A stretch of 64,000 nucleotides of DNA, taken from assembly GCA_963070105.1 (NCBI GenBank), contig OY718804.1, positions 10,369,817-10,433,816 on the forward strand, read 5' to 3'. Made by a program: the position numbers and the translations under genes. Below are positions 13,501 through 25,765 of this stretch, piece by piece; the stretch's first letter is position 1, and each line of letters starts with the position of its first letter. The notes below the pieces were generated by a model. That model was not told where the DNA came from. It ran no database searches and was given only the letters and a program-made list of their open reading frames with translations. The stretch is from Litomosoides sigmodontis. Lineage: Eukaryota; Nematoda; Chromadorea; Rhabditida; Onchocercidae.

Positions 13501-16500
13501 TTAAAATAATGAAGGAAATATTACCTCGATCATCCCCAAAACATCACCTCGTCCGAACTCTTCAATTATTTTCTTGCCTTCTACGGACCGAAGTCGCCCA
13601 CTTAAAAGGACGAATATTGAGTCGGCTACATCACCACTTCTAAATAAGGCAATTAATTTTGGCACAGAGAACGGATTAGATCAATCCTTCTAATAAGTTC
13701 TAAAAGGAGGACTCACTTGTATACAGCTTGTCCGGAGTCAAGCAATACCCAGTCAACTGCAAAATCTACATTTCGAACAAAAGAACTCAATCGCCGAATA
13801 ACTGAATGCGCAACTGGTAATACGATTTCCGGATGGATATCAACCAATCTTAACATTAATTATCAAAAAAATCTCTAATCACTGGCAAAAAGCGTGACAC
13901 GATGTAAGAAGATTAAAACTGAATTGAAATTAACTATTAAATTAAAATTGACTTAACTTTAACTAACTTTCGTGATTTCGTATTGTGTGCCAATCTTATC
14001 AGAGACGAGCAAAAGGGGAATAGAAACTAACTCGAAGAAATCTTTCTTTGAAATAGTGGCATATACTGCGTTTGTGCGAGATCGAACTGTAACAAACCAC
14101 GGTTCACCGGTAAGTAATTGTAATCCGCCAATAAGTTCGCGTGGATATATTAAAATGTGTTCTTCATCAGCATTCTCATCCTCACCATCAATGGGCTCCT
14201 CAAACAAAATTTTTTTAGAGTTGAATCCAACACTGACTTCGTATTCAACCATTTTACCCTCCCTGATCTATACATCTTATCCAGCAAACAACAACTAAAT
14301 TTCCGGAGGAAAACAAAATTAAATCGGTTGCAATTTTTATATGAATAACCATTACGTGTCAAATTCCCATACTTTTTTTTAATGTTGAAGAAAATAAACA
14401 GGAAAGAAAAGAACCTGTGAAATACTTAGAAGGCCACTAAGAACTATAATCAACAATTCGTCTTCAGAATTTTGCTCTACAATAAGATGCTTTTCCGGCA
14501 CATTTTCAATAGTTATACGGCCTGCGAAAAGTGCCGCAGCTTCAGCACTAACACCTAGGAGAAGTACTTCAGCAAACCACCGTTGTGCTGTTGCCATATA
14601 TTCTTTCGAATCTTAAAAAAATGAAATTTGTAGCTAGTATGAATCTATGTCACTGTATTTGAAACAAATCGGAAACTAAAAAAAGGATTAAATTTTGAAC
14701 GGAACTAACGACGATCTACCATCAATGTTATTTAGATGATAAGCACGTGGTCGCATTTTGGCCTGTAGACGAACCGCGCAAGTGGTTCCCGACTGATGTC
14801 GATGACGCTCATCAATATTACGCCTTTCATCGGGACGCTAAAATAAACGAAATGTGCCATATTTTAACTGTATTAAGCAGACAGAATGATTGGTAAGTAA
14901 TAAGTGTTTGCAAAAATTTTTAAAAGGAAATATTGTTCTATACTAAACTTTATAACAAAAAAATGGAAATCGTGCTATCTTAGCGGATCCACATGAAACG
15001 AATAAAACTGAATTCACCTTTTTTGCTAGTTCGACACTCAAGCCGAGATATTGGTGAAGTGTAGTCAAAGTAACATGTAGCAGTCGTGTTAACACAATTT
15101 GAATTGGCCGAACCCAAGATTTAGGATTCCTAAGGAACGAATCTCGGAAACTGCGCGTGCTGCACCTATAACAGGTTTTCATGTTGTATCCAGAAATTCA
15201 AATTCGTATTCTGAAGATTTTTTGATGATTTAATTCCCAAAAATTTTGAGAATGTACATTGAGAATTACTATTTTACGCAATCTTTCTCACGCAATGTGT
15301 TGTAAGTTCCAAAGACTACCTTAATTTCAAGTCATTGTATGTTGCATAAATGAAGCCAAACTACAAAAAACCTGTGAAGTTTGTTGCTGAATAAAACCGT
15401 ATCAGCAACCAAATCATTAAATTTCATCAATTTACCGATCAAAAAAACAAATATAAGAATAATGAACATAAAAAAGACGGACCGCAGCAAAAAAATTATA
15501 ATTTGCTTTCTTTTTGCTTTATGAAGCTGTTGGAGACATATAAGTTTTTTACATATACACTCTGTTAAATTTTGCAACACTATGTAATAATGAAAACGTT
15601 TGCATTAACTTATTACTACTACTGAAAGAGTCAGTGTCATCCCGCTCTTATTTCATTCCGTTATTAATTTTTCTCTTTGTGTTTTTATAAACAATCCCTG
15701 ACAATAGCAATAAGTATAAAAACGTACCTGGCAATTCGACACGCAGTCAAAGCTCTCACTGATATATTTCGAAAAGTTATTTCATGATTCTGAAAGGAAT
15801 AAACATCAAAAATTCAGAAAAACTGAAAACTAACAAGTTTCTGAACTGTAACAGGATAAGGGTAGCCTAGTTTTCGCTAGAAAACGCTTAATAAAGCTTC
15901 AATTATACCATCAAAATATCCAAAATCGACAAAAGACTGAAGAAGCTGTCGCCAACTGTAATTTTCCGAACCATGAGTTCTTTTCCTTCGGTATGCTATA
16001 ATATGTTAGTCTCAATTATACTTTGCAAACTAATTTGTAAAGGTAAACAAACGACTACAGATAGGATATAAATGAAATAATTTTTATCGCATTCTTTTAT
16101 TTCAAAAACATACCGTTATAAAGACAGCAATAATTCCTTCCAAAACGACAATAATGCAGTTATCTCTATCACCAGGACTAATCAGGTAATCGTTCTCCTT
16201 ATATTCTACTACCGCTAAATCCTTCCACTGCGCATGCCAATCCGATGGTAACTCCAACATCCTAAACTAGTATATCTAGTTGTAAATGCATAAGTAATAG
16301 CTTTCGCTTAAATTAGTGATATTTATTTTCGACGGTTCAGTAGAATGTGGGGAATTAAATGTGGAAATAGAAGATTTTGATTTAGAAAGAAAAAGTGGAA
16401 GATTTACTTGATATTATGTAAAACGTAATAAACTTCTGGTTTCTCATTTTGTGGAACAATGGGAGCTTCCGAGGGCTCGAAAAACTGAGAAGGCGGTTTA

Positions 16501-17001
16501 GGTAGTGTTCTTCTTGTCATTTCCGAGAGCTGTCGCTGGAATTTTGCACTACTACCATGAACAATAAAGCTGAAAAATTGGGAAGTATAAATTTTCTTTC
16601 ATCGCTGACAGGAATGCACGCCTTTTGATTCTGATCAGCTGAATACAATTGATCAAATTCTCATCGATCGAAATCGTACAGTTCTTTCAAATTCCTTACA
16701 TTGCTAAGCTTAAACTAGAATTTCTGATCATCACAAATTCTACTTCAACTATCTACCAAATTTAAGAAATAAAAAGAGTCAAAGGTGAAATGTGCTGATG
16801 GGATTAAAGATGATGTATAATTACGGAGAAAATTTGCAACTACAAAAAGAGCGAAAATTGAGCAATAACAAACTCTTTTGCAGCACGAGCAAGCTGAAGT
16901 GGACCAACATTAGAATGTCGACGTCTTATGGGTGTTCGCTGCGGGAAATGAGGGTATTCGCTCTTCTCCGCTGATGTCGATATATGATTAGACTTTTGAA
17001 A
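7554..17001 (-). CDS. NTE: neuropathy target esterase (patatin-like phospholipase, PNPLA6/7 family)
   Basis: Family role: a membrane-anchored lysophospholipase/phospholipase B of the endoplasmic reticulum that controls phosphatidylcholine turnover. Twenty-five phase-consistent exons (complement) were assembled: 17001-16874, 16569-16408, 16261-16114, 15995-15909, 15789-15728, 15165-15018, 14837-14720, 14611-14415, 14267-14032, 13848-13717, 13639-13525, 12777-12670, 12600-12472, 12292-12138, 11921-11895, 11129-10987, 10835-10636, 10538-10399, 10324-10174, 9900-9743, 9664-9506, 8989-8830, 8633-8505, 8331-8146, 8006-7554. They give about 1276 residues. Order of domains: cNMP-binding-like domain 1 (around 16261-15728), domain 2 (14611-14032), domain 3 (13848-12670), then the patatin domain with [12 protein letters not shown] (exons 10538/10324), the nucleophile motif GGTSIGS (near 10225) and the catalytic Asp in [10 protein letters not shown] (near 9545). 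The C-terminal tail is acidic and Ser-rich. The start codon and N-terminal membrane segment lie upstream of 17001 and were not resolved. Exon 10835 uses the acceptor that keeps phase; the closer AG would give a stop. Confidence 0.93.
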
Positions 17002-17226
17002 CTAAAAAAAATTCGTTAAATTATCCAAGATAAAGATGGTGATTATCTTAGTTGAAATCACTGCATGTATACAGCATTCCTATCTCGTTCCTAAACGGTT
17101 TCATCGTGAAAACTGTATCAGTTTCTTGCCGTTAAAATGGCCATGTCAATTCTTCATACTACTTTTTATTTTGAATAAAAATTGATAATAAAATTAATGA
17201 ATAAAAAATAAGTTCAGGAGAGAAGT

Positions 17227-18560
17227 ATGGGAAAACTAAAGGTTTCTCGAAAGGAAATGAACGGTGGATTTTCTGGAAGCACTTCAAAACTTTATCGCTT
17301 GCATCTCATTACTGCTCGTTACTTGCGATGGAGGTAAGGATTTCTCCCAGAACATAAAGTTCATTTCCGACATCATCCACATCCCGCAAGTGAATGTAAT
17401 ATTAAAATAAAAACCGCTTGCTCTCTTCACGACCATTTCAATCATATTGTCGGCAAATAATCAGACATAAATTCACTCATGAAAATACATTTAGGCAAGC
17501 AATCCGAGCAAAAAATCTAATAGCATACTGGTACTATGATGTTCGTTCAATACGACAAGAATTGGGAATTGGAGTGTAAAGTCAAGAAAGAAAAGTCGAA
17601 TCCTCAAAATCTGGGGTCCAGCCAAACAAAGACCCAAAATTCTTCCATGATACGCATTACTTAATTGTTGCTTTCGCAACTACAGGGACATGAACCACAT
17701 AATTCCTCCTTTGTAAGTCATAAGTAAAGAACTTTTAAAAACAACTCCGAGCTCAGAAAAATTGCAAAATTCCAAATATTAGGAAAAACAGGCTCACCGC
17801 GAAACCACACTGCGCATTTTCTTAGAACGGCACAGCCGGTATCCGCCGTAGAAACTGCAAAAAGCTTACACCGTTCATTAAAAAAAAACACTATCAATGC
17901 AAATTTTATGCAAAACTATGATTCTAACAAAGTTTTGAAGGTTAGTGACCTAGGCCCTAAGTTGTCTATTAACTAATAACGATGACAACGCAGCTCTGCT
18001 CCACATATGCATCGATCACACTTGAAATGAATCCGTGCCCAGCTCGAAATCCAGACAGTTCCGCTTAATATCGAAGATCTAACACGCACAAACTTCTTGT
18101 TTATTTTCAAGGCGGCAGAAAAAAAATGTATCGCATTCTTGGATCTGTGCATGTGGAACTGCATGTTCCTCTCAGATTCGATTCTTCAGGTATGTATGCA
18201 AGAAGCTAAGGCGAAAGAAGAGTGTCGCAAATGGAAGATGAGAAACGGATGGACGAAAACAGATTCGGAAGAGGAAAATAAGAAATGAAATAGGAATTGG
18301 GCTGGAACTGGGCTGTTACGACGATGGCGATGATGGAAATAATCATGATGTTGATGATGATGATTGATTGTGATGATCTTGACACTACCATTAATTGGCG
18401 ACAAATTTTTCGAGCATCTCGAACCCAGTCCACCGTTCGCCTATCTTTTTCCAGACGTCTATTGCGTGTTAATCCCAAAGAAACTCGATTGCTTGGACGA
18501 TCTAAATCGTTATTTTCTTCTTTTTCAGGAACTGGTGAAATACCACGGCGATCACCTTAA
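17227..18560 (+). other. candidate three-exon small gene, frame uncertain
   Basis: Three segments with good plus-strand splice signals can be joined: 17227-17333 (donor GTAAGG), 18112-18189 (acceptor TATTTTCAAG, donor GTATGT) and 18455-18560 or 18564 (acceptor CTTTTTCCAG). An AATAAA overlaps the end at 18563-18568. The frame with an ATG (17227) gives about 96 residues, Arg/Ser/Lys-rich. A second frame through the same exons has no ATG but reads like a secreted protein: a hydrophobic stretch, FIACISLLLVTCDG, ends exon 1, and exon 3 gives a helical tail ending in ELVKYHGDHLN before the stop at 18562. It lies antisense to the presumed 5' region of the esterase gene. No family was recognised, and this may be chance. 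Confidence 0.2.
17798..17854 (-). other. possible N-terminal exon of the esterase gene
   Basis: A 57-base segment on the minus strand has a good acceptor (TTTTTGCAG) and a good donor (GTGAGC). One frame reads FYGGYRLCRSKKMRSVVSR, which resembles the FYGRK-type segment that follows the membrane anchor in vertebrate esterases. It ends in phase 2, whereas the next recognised exon (17001) needs phase 0, so at least one more small exon would be required between them. Treat as a candidate only. Confidence 0.3.
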
Positions 18561-19242
18561 TTAATAAAGATTACTAGCTAGCTTTCTTTTTTTTTCACAT
18601 GTCCTTGCTCACACACTGGGATCTTCGAAGCAGCATACTTCGTATCTTCAATAGGCACGAGGTTGTCACTCATCACTCAATTAAACAAATCATTCCTAAT
18701 AAGTAATCATTTCTCCTCTTTGTCACACACTTTTACTCATAGAACAAATTAATTGAATCACTAACGGTTAATTTAAAAAAATAATGAAAATTTTTTTAAT
18801 TAACAAAACTAATAAGAATATAAATCAATTTTAAAAAATTTCAGATTCAAACCATGGAAAAAATGTACAGTAATAAATACTGAGCTTTCTGCTTATTTCG
18901 CTTAAATATGTGGTGTACGAAATTATGCAATTTCGATCAAAAAAAGAAAACATCAAGCTTTAAAAATGACTGTGCCTTGCCACGAGCAGTGGACAATTTA
19001 AAGTACAGTTAATCATTAAAGAATTACTTTCACTGTCACTGGCATCGTCTCTACTGACAAGTCCAACAAAATGAGCATTAAGTTTACATGCAATAAGTAA
19101 TGCAATCATCACTGCACCAAAGAAGAGCGCCTGAAAGGGATGTAAATTATGCTAGGATATATTGTAAACTACTGATAGGAAAAATATATAATTCGAAATC
19201 CAAGCTACAATTTGACGAAATCGATTTATCGGTAATTGTTTA

Positions 19243-19690
19243 CTATCCACCTACGTCCGTGAGGATACGTAACAATAGTGTCACTTTCCGAGCACTTCAC
19301 ATGTCTACCTTCTTCCGCATTTCACATCCCAGTGTTCAGTGGAAGCAACATTCCCACGCCTCCCGGATAAAATCGGATATAAAAGAAAGAACTTAAATGG
19401 AAAACGTACGTGTTCCGCAATAAAACAAACAAACGGCAAAGTTGAATTGATAAGAACTGATAGCATCGGAAACATATTGAAAATAAAATTGGTAAGCGAA
19501 ATTAAAAAGTACAGGTGCGAACATCTGGGAAATGCATACCTGGAATGAAAATGTGACTAGTAAGATAGGAGAAGGTGTAAAGTTTACGCTTTACTCTGTC
19601 GCAAACTTGAAAGGAACATTCGAGAAACAGTCTGAACTGAATTTACCAACCGAAAACAAACGACAAATTGCGCTAAGCAAATTCGCTCAG
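19243..19690 (+). repeat. dispersed repeat, copy 1
   Basis: This segment matches 23452-23876 closely in the same orientation along its whole length, for example the shared block around GATAAAATCGGATATAAAAG (near 19367 and 23563). Both copies keep a frame of 69 codons without a stop (19339-19548 here), but no ATG opens it and most differences change the amino acid, so a coding role is unlikely. No terminal repeats or target-site duplication were seen. Confidence 0.75.
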
Positions 19691-20159
19691 GAAGTTTTAA
19701 TCCTTACGCCACTGTATGAATAACAATATACATCTCTATCTTACACGCAAACCACACGACCTGTGTAAATTTTCAAATTTTAAAAACTTCATAATCCTAT
19801 TTATCGTAGTGAAAACAACGTAATGTCCAATCTCGACCACATATGAAATAATTAGGATGAAATAAAACAGCAGCTGTTTTGTGCATTTTCGGTGATGGAA
19901 ATGTGCGAAATGAGCTATCCTAAATATTGAAAGCTTCGGCATTATGCAAGAAAGAAATATCATTTTAGCGTAGTTAGAAGAAGCACGAAGAGGTAGACAG
20001 CGATGAGTGTGGGTGGCAGTAAGTGCGTGAGAAGATTAGACGTTTGAATGACGGCAGAGAGAAAAAAAGAAGTGAACCGAATTTATAAGTTAGCTCGACG
20101 GCTCACATAATTCAACAATCCAACAACTATTTATCAGTGTGAATAAATAGAGGAGAACT

Positions 20160-20527
20160 ATGAGGCGAAATAAACGCCCAACAAACATAACACGCATTAT
20201 TGGATCGACGATGCATGTGAGCATTTCTTTCTTTTTTTTCCGTTAAATGCATTCAATTGAAATTTAATGCGATCGATCATATCCCATTGTCTTTCTACTC
20301 CTCAGCTCCTCACCCTCATTCTCACCTGCTTCCTCCTAACCGTCCGGTGCCTCACTTATCCGAATGTCGACAAAAAATTTGCTCCGCTTATTAACATGTT
20401 CGAGACAATCATTGCTCAAAAAACATTTCGAAGAAAAAAAAACTTCAATCTCGTCTTCATTTTCAATCTAAATAATGACGCGGATAGAACACGACCGCTC
20501 ATTCAGAAGAGTCTCATAATTAGCTGA
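20160..20527 (+). CDS. candidate small secreted peptide, two exons
   Basis: Exon 1 is 20160-20216, ending at a GTGAGC donor, and exon 2 is 20306-20527, after the acceptor CTACTCCTCAG; both junctions are phase 0. Two in-frame starts exist, 20160 and 20211. From 20211 the product starts MHLLTLILTCFLLTVRC, a classical signal peptide created only by the splice, and continues for about 70 residues (about 55 after the likely cleavage site) with a dibasic RRKK in the middle (TFRRKKNF) and a stop in 20525-20527. A TATA-like TTTATAAG lies about 80 bases upstream. The overall form suits a small secreted protein or neuropeptide precursor, but no known family was recognised. No transcript evidence; moderate to low confidence. 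Confidence 0.35.
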
Positions 20528-22480
20528 AACGATGCAGAATTTGCATACAATTCAATTCTGTCGCAAGTGATATGAATGAGGAAGGATAAAAGTTCAGATT
20601 TTACAAAGAAATCCTTCTGCACACTTCTCCACCCAATTCATTCATTCATTACTTTCCCACACAGAATTAAAATTAAATTTCGCAGAATGTCAGACTAAGC
20701 TTTCACGGAGAGTATGTGACGAAGGAAGAAGTTAGGAGAGGAAATAAATAGATTCTCTGCCCTCAATTTCCGTTCTCTCTCTCTCTCCCTCTCTTCTGCC
20801 AAAGGAATGCTTGAAAAAACCCGAAAGCGACGGCACACAAGTCGCAACAAAACTTCGTTAACCTTTGCATTATCGAGGCTGCCGCCTCAATCAATCCGGA
20901 AACCGTTCGCCTGTTCACCCTTTCCTAGCACTCTCTATCTTTGTCACTTCAACAACATTACATGCTTTCTATCGTTCCTTTCTTTCTTCCTCTTCACTCA
21001 TTTGCTGGGAAAGCGCTTACTCTCTAAACGCCTCTCAACTCCTAACACTATAATGTATTAACAGTTTAGCAAGCTCTGATTCCCTCTCAAATAGTTATGC
21101 TCTTTTCACCTCCTATTTTGCTTTTTCATGCACTCTCGATGGTCCCTCAATTTTAAAAGCCATGCCGCTCACTACTTATCGCCGTAACAGCAAGGAGTTA
21201 AGATATGCATGTATGTCACATGAGAAGAAGTAATTTTAATCTCAGTTCAAAGTGAACGGTCATCCCTTCGTTCTACGCTGCACTCCAACGGTTTACTTAC
21301 GAAGCGGAAAAAAAACCTAACAAAATACACCACTCTTCGGATCTTCCCATACGAAAAATGAATTTTCCGAGTAAATAACATCTATGCGAGCTTCCACGGA
21401 TGTTAATTAAATTTAGTTGACAATATGTGAGAGGATGAAGTCAAACTTATCGGACTGCTCAATTACTTAAAGTATTCGTGAAGCTATAAGACAAAGAACG
21501 ATGGCTTCTTCCGGGGGAATGAGTGAATGACGTATTTGGGACATTACCGACTGCTCGTACTATTCTTTAAAACTTCATTTAAACAAAAAATAAGAAACTA
21601 AACGGACGGATGGATATAAGGAAGGAAGCAAGAGTGGAAGATTTGCAGGAAAGAGGCTAAATAGTCAGATTGGCGGAGAGAGAGAGAGAGAGAAAGAGGG
21701 TGAGGAGAAAATGTTTCGGCCATGGAGAAAACATCAGTCTAAGCTAATCTTTCAAGCAGTCAACCGTGATAGACGAGTTCTTTTGCCTTGCCGAAGTCGG
21801 ACTGTGAAAAGTTCTACTCATTTCAAGCCTACTGTTTTCTTTGACAACCTTCCATAACAGAATCGATGAACAAAAACCGCAAGGTAAATGGAAGCCTTTC
21901 GTTCTTTGCCGCTAAATATTTTGGAACTTTTCATTTGAAATTTTAAATTACACTCGGAGAATGAATGTGTAATGACGAATTACATTCTGCTTCTGTCTTC
22001 CTGACCCATCGCTTACTTAATAAATTTGTCTTCCGATCGTAGGAAATGTACTTACACTTGTAATTTCATCTTTGCAAGGAAATCAAATGAATCAAGCAGA
22101 ACGCGGTAGTTGGGAGAGGAAGCTGGAGAAGGAGAAGAACAAGAAGAAATCAGGATGGGTTTAGAAAAAAATCATGTAGTGGTAATACTATTAATTTGTT
22201 GATAGGAAGAACAAAAGCGCTAATTATCATCGTAAACTAATGAGAGAAAGAGAGGAAAAGAAAGGTGGAAGGGCGCACCGGTCACTTAAAAACTTTTCTA
22301 CGGACGTTGAGTCAATGACCACTTGTAGAGTGACAAACGAGGATAACGTGCTTATTGTTGTGTTGAAACGTTAAAACGAGTTCACCACGTCACCTCGAAG
22401 ATTTATCGGGATTTGGCGCATGTAACAGCTGATGCTTTTCACTTCAGTGCGTTGGAAATTCAATTTTTTCCTTGCAAACC

Positions 22481-22506
22481 TCTCTCTCTCTCTCTCTCTC
22501 TCTCTC
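22481..22506. repeat. (CT)n microsatellite
   Basis: Thirteen CT units, about 80 bases before the longer CA array. Simple repeat. Confidence 0.9.
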
Positions 22507-22585
22507 CCCGCTCAACACAGGCTCTTCTCAACAATTCCTTGCAAATACCCATGTGAAACACGTGAAAACCTAAACACTTACATAT

Positions 22586-22685
<100 letters not shown>

Positions 22686-23451
22686 GAGCCCATGTACACA
22701 TACATATACACACATTTAAAACGTTGTAGTAAGTGCATACACGTCCACGTATATAAATGTGCATGTGTGTACACGCAGTCACATACACAGACAGACACGG
22801 AAAGATATGCAAGACAGGGTGTTAGGGAAGGGAAGCGTCAAGAGGTGCCATCTCTTTTGCTTCTCATCTCTTCCTCGTGGATCTACGTAATTAGCATTTC
22901 CTGATTTATTCACGGTGCACTGCTGCGCAAACACGTGAAGGAACTGAAAATTGACTGGAATTGGTGATTGAAGCGAAACTCTTCGAGGAAAAGGCAAAGA
23001 AAGGTGGGAGCGATGGAGGAGTGTACAGTTGTGATCGAAATAAGTGATGAGACAGCCGTCGATAAGTGTTGCATTTTATTTAAATTTATTCTTTTCCAAT
23101 TTAAATTTGACCTAAATTTCACTCATTCACTGAGATATCCTTGTCCTTCAATCGATAAGTCATCACCTCATCCCACAACACATCCTCATTCAATCGTCCA
23201 GTTTAATGCTTACCCTCAGACTCTCAGCAACTGTACCGTTAATTGTGTTTCAAAATAATTTCATCAATTTCAAACTTACACATGTAATGTTGCAAGTTGC
23301 CTAAGATAAGTAGTCGGGCACAGTCACTCAGCAGCGAATGCAATTCGATTGCACGGTCCGCGCCTTGTACAATCATCATTTCTGTGGAAGCTAACATAAC
23401 TATGCCGTAGGAATACGTCACCCGTTTATCCAGCTTTCAGTATTAGTTTCA

Positions 23452-23876
23452 CTATCCACCCATGTCCGTGAGGATACGTAACACCGAGCACTTCACATGC
23501 CTACCCTCTTCCGCATTTCACATCCCAGTATTCAGTGGAAGTAACCTTTCTACACTTCCCGGATAAAATCGGATATAAAAGAAAGAACTTAAATGGAAAA
23601 CGTATGTGTTCCGCAAGAAAACAAACAAACGGCAAAGTCGAATTGATAAAAGCTGAGAGCATCGGAAACATATTAAAAGTGAAATTGGTGAACAAAATTA
23701 AAAAGTGCAGGTGCGAACATCCGGGAAATGCATACCTGGAATGAAAATGTGACCGGTGAAATAGAAGCTGTAAAGTTTACGCTTCACTCTGTCGCAAACT
23801 TGAAAGGAACATTCGAAAAACAGTCTGAAGTGAATTTACCAACCGAAAACAAACGACAAATTATGGTGAGCAAATT
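23452..23876 (+). repeat. dispersed repeat, copy 2
   Basis: Same-orientation partner of 19243-19690, about 4.2 kb away. Near its left end a block of about 13 bases present in copy 1 (between ACGTAACA and CCGAGCAC) is missing. Beyond both ends the two loci share no obvious similarity, so this is a discrete unit and not a larger segmental duplication. Confidence 0.75.
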
Positions 23877-25720
23877 TGATTGTCAGCGTTAATTCTCGGT
23901 GTTTCTCACAACTTCCTGTTTCTTCATCGAATGCAGAAATTCCATTTAATTAACTGCAAAAGGACAATAATTGTACTACAATTAATGAATTCATCAAGCA
24001 ATTCCGCAAAGTCTTTTTAATATTTGTTATTTTTTTCATAATTATTTCGCGAAAAAAAATTACAAATGCTCGTTTAGCTCAATTTTAACCATTTAACTTC
24101 AATTTTCAACATTTTCTTTTAAATAAATTAACTGAAATAATTTTTTCGCATTTCAGCTTTTCCATTGCTATGCTTAAGTAAAATTCTTCGTCGCATAATA
24201 TTTGATTTGTTGTGGTTAACGGATTTTTCGAAACCTATTTCAAAAATTTCTAATGATTGTTTTTTTAAATGATTGTTAGTTTCAATGATTTTTAATGATT
24301 GTTAAATAGCACTATTTTAAATCCCAATTTGAATTACGAATTTTAGCGCCCTGCATAATAACTTACGCGTGTGATACTGCTGTTCTGGACCGTCGTAAAG
24401 CGAAACGAACATGCAAATTTACTTTCCATCGGTTAACGTTTCATTCAATTCCATGATGATTTCCTCACTGGCTATTTTATGTTTCTAATTATATAAGTTT
24501 AATTAAAACATTCACAAATAATTCCGTTGTTAATTAAAAGTGAAAATTTCATTCATATAATAAATCGATCAGTTATCTATGATGTTAAAAAGTTAAAAAA
24601 ATTTTGGTACGTTTTTGTCTCTCTCCCTCTCTCTCTCAATCCCTCTTGCATGAGAGAGAAAGCAGAAAGTAGTTTTGACTAATCTCTGCCCTTTTTAAAG
24701 CTAATTTGATATAAGAAATACTGGAAAAGGAGTGTGAATTTTTTGCAGTGAACTGTAAGTTTAACTGGTCACTGATCAGCATGGACAAATATCAGTCAGC
24801 AGATGATTGAGTCTGCAAGACGAGTTGAGGCAAATACTTTAGAATGTTGAATTTTTTGCAGAGTTAGAGATTGAGATATGTTTGGTTTGGTGTTTGATGG
24901 TTGCGATAAGAATTTTTTAATTCGAAATTTTATTAGCAGAATTTCAGTTTCACTTCACAGTTTGAATAGATCACATTGGAAAGGGTAATTATCCGAAGAT
25001 GTAATTAGTGCTTTTCACCTTTATGCTTCAATTTCTACACCAATCGTCAATAGAAGAAAGAGCATGGAAACAAATCAAGCATCGCTGGATGACCTCGCTA
25101 ACTTAGTGCGGTGAAATTTTGAAGCGCTCTTGTCATCTCTTCCGCCTTGTTATGCGTGGAATTTAAACAACGCCTGTTGTGATATTCCTCTTGCATCATT
25201 TCTACAGTTGTATTTTGATCCACGAAAAGATGTGAAAATTAATTAATCACTGCAAGTACGATAATTTTATTACCTTTCATTTTTCCTTGTAAATAAGACG
25301 ATCGATTTGTCAGAATCATTTGGATGAACGCTTACTTATTCATCTAACTCATCTCAAAGTGAAATCGATAACGAAAGTTAATTTCAAAATGTCATGGTTC
25401 AGTGTCACATTGAATTGTCACTTCTGTCAATCACAGTTCGATGGTAGCGACACTGATGCCGAATGCTTTGCAAGCATTTTGAAAGTATTCCTCCTCCATT
25501 CGGCTACCGCCATTCACCACGACCAATTAAAAATTTAACAATATGATAATTGTAAATTTTTAAACTTATTATAAACAATACGATGGACTACGTTAGGGGT
25601 GGTCAGTCTCGATATGTCAAGTTATCGATTGCCCAGGGATGATAAATGCAAAGGTAGACCAAGTACATTCACGATCGGTGGTCATTTCTGTGATGACCAG
25701 TGATTGGCAGTGTTTCATAA

Positions 25721-25726
25721 TGAGAC

Positions 25727-25762
<36 letters not shown>
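25721..25762. repeat. (GA)n simple repeat
   Basis: An imperfect, then perfect GA run, followed by a GA-rich tract to about 25930. The minus strand reads as CT-rich. No coding signal. Confidence 0.9.

Positions 25763-25765
<3 letters not shown>

Noticed and set aside
19339..19548. 69-codon frame in repeat copy 1 as a gene
   Set aside because: It has no ATG start, and replacement changes dominate between the copies. Better explained as a non-coding repeat.
25320..25538. Plus-strand frame of about 72 residues
   Set aside because: The frame has no ATG at its start, no splice partners and no recognised motif.
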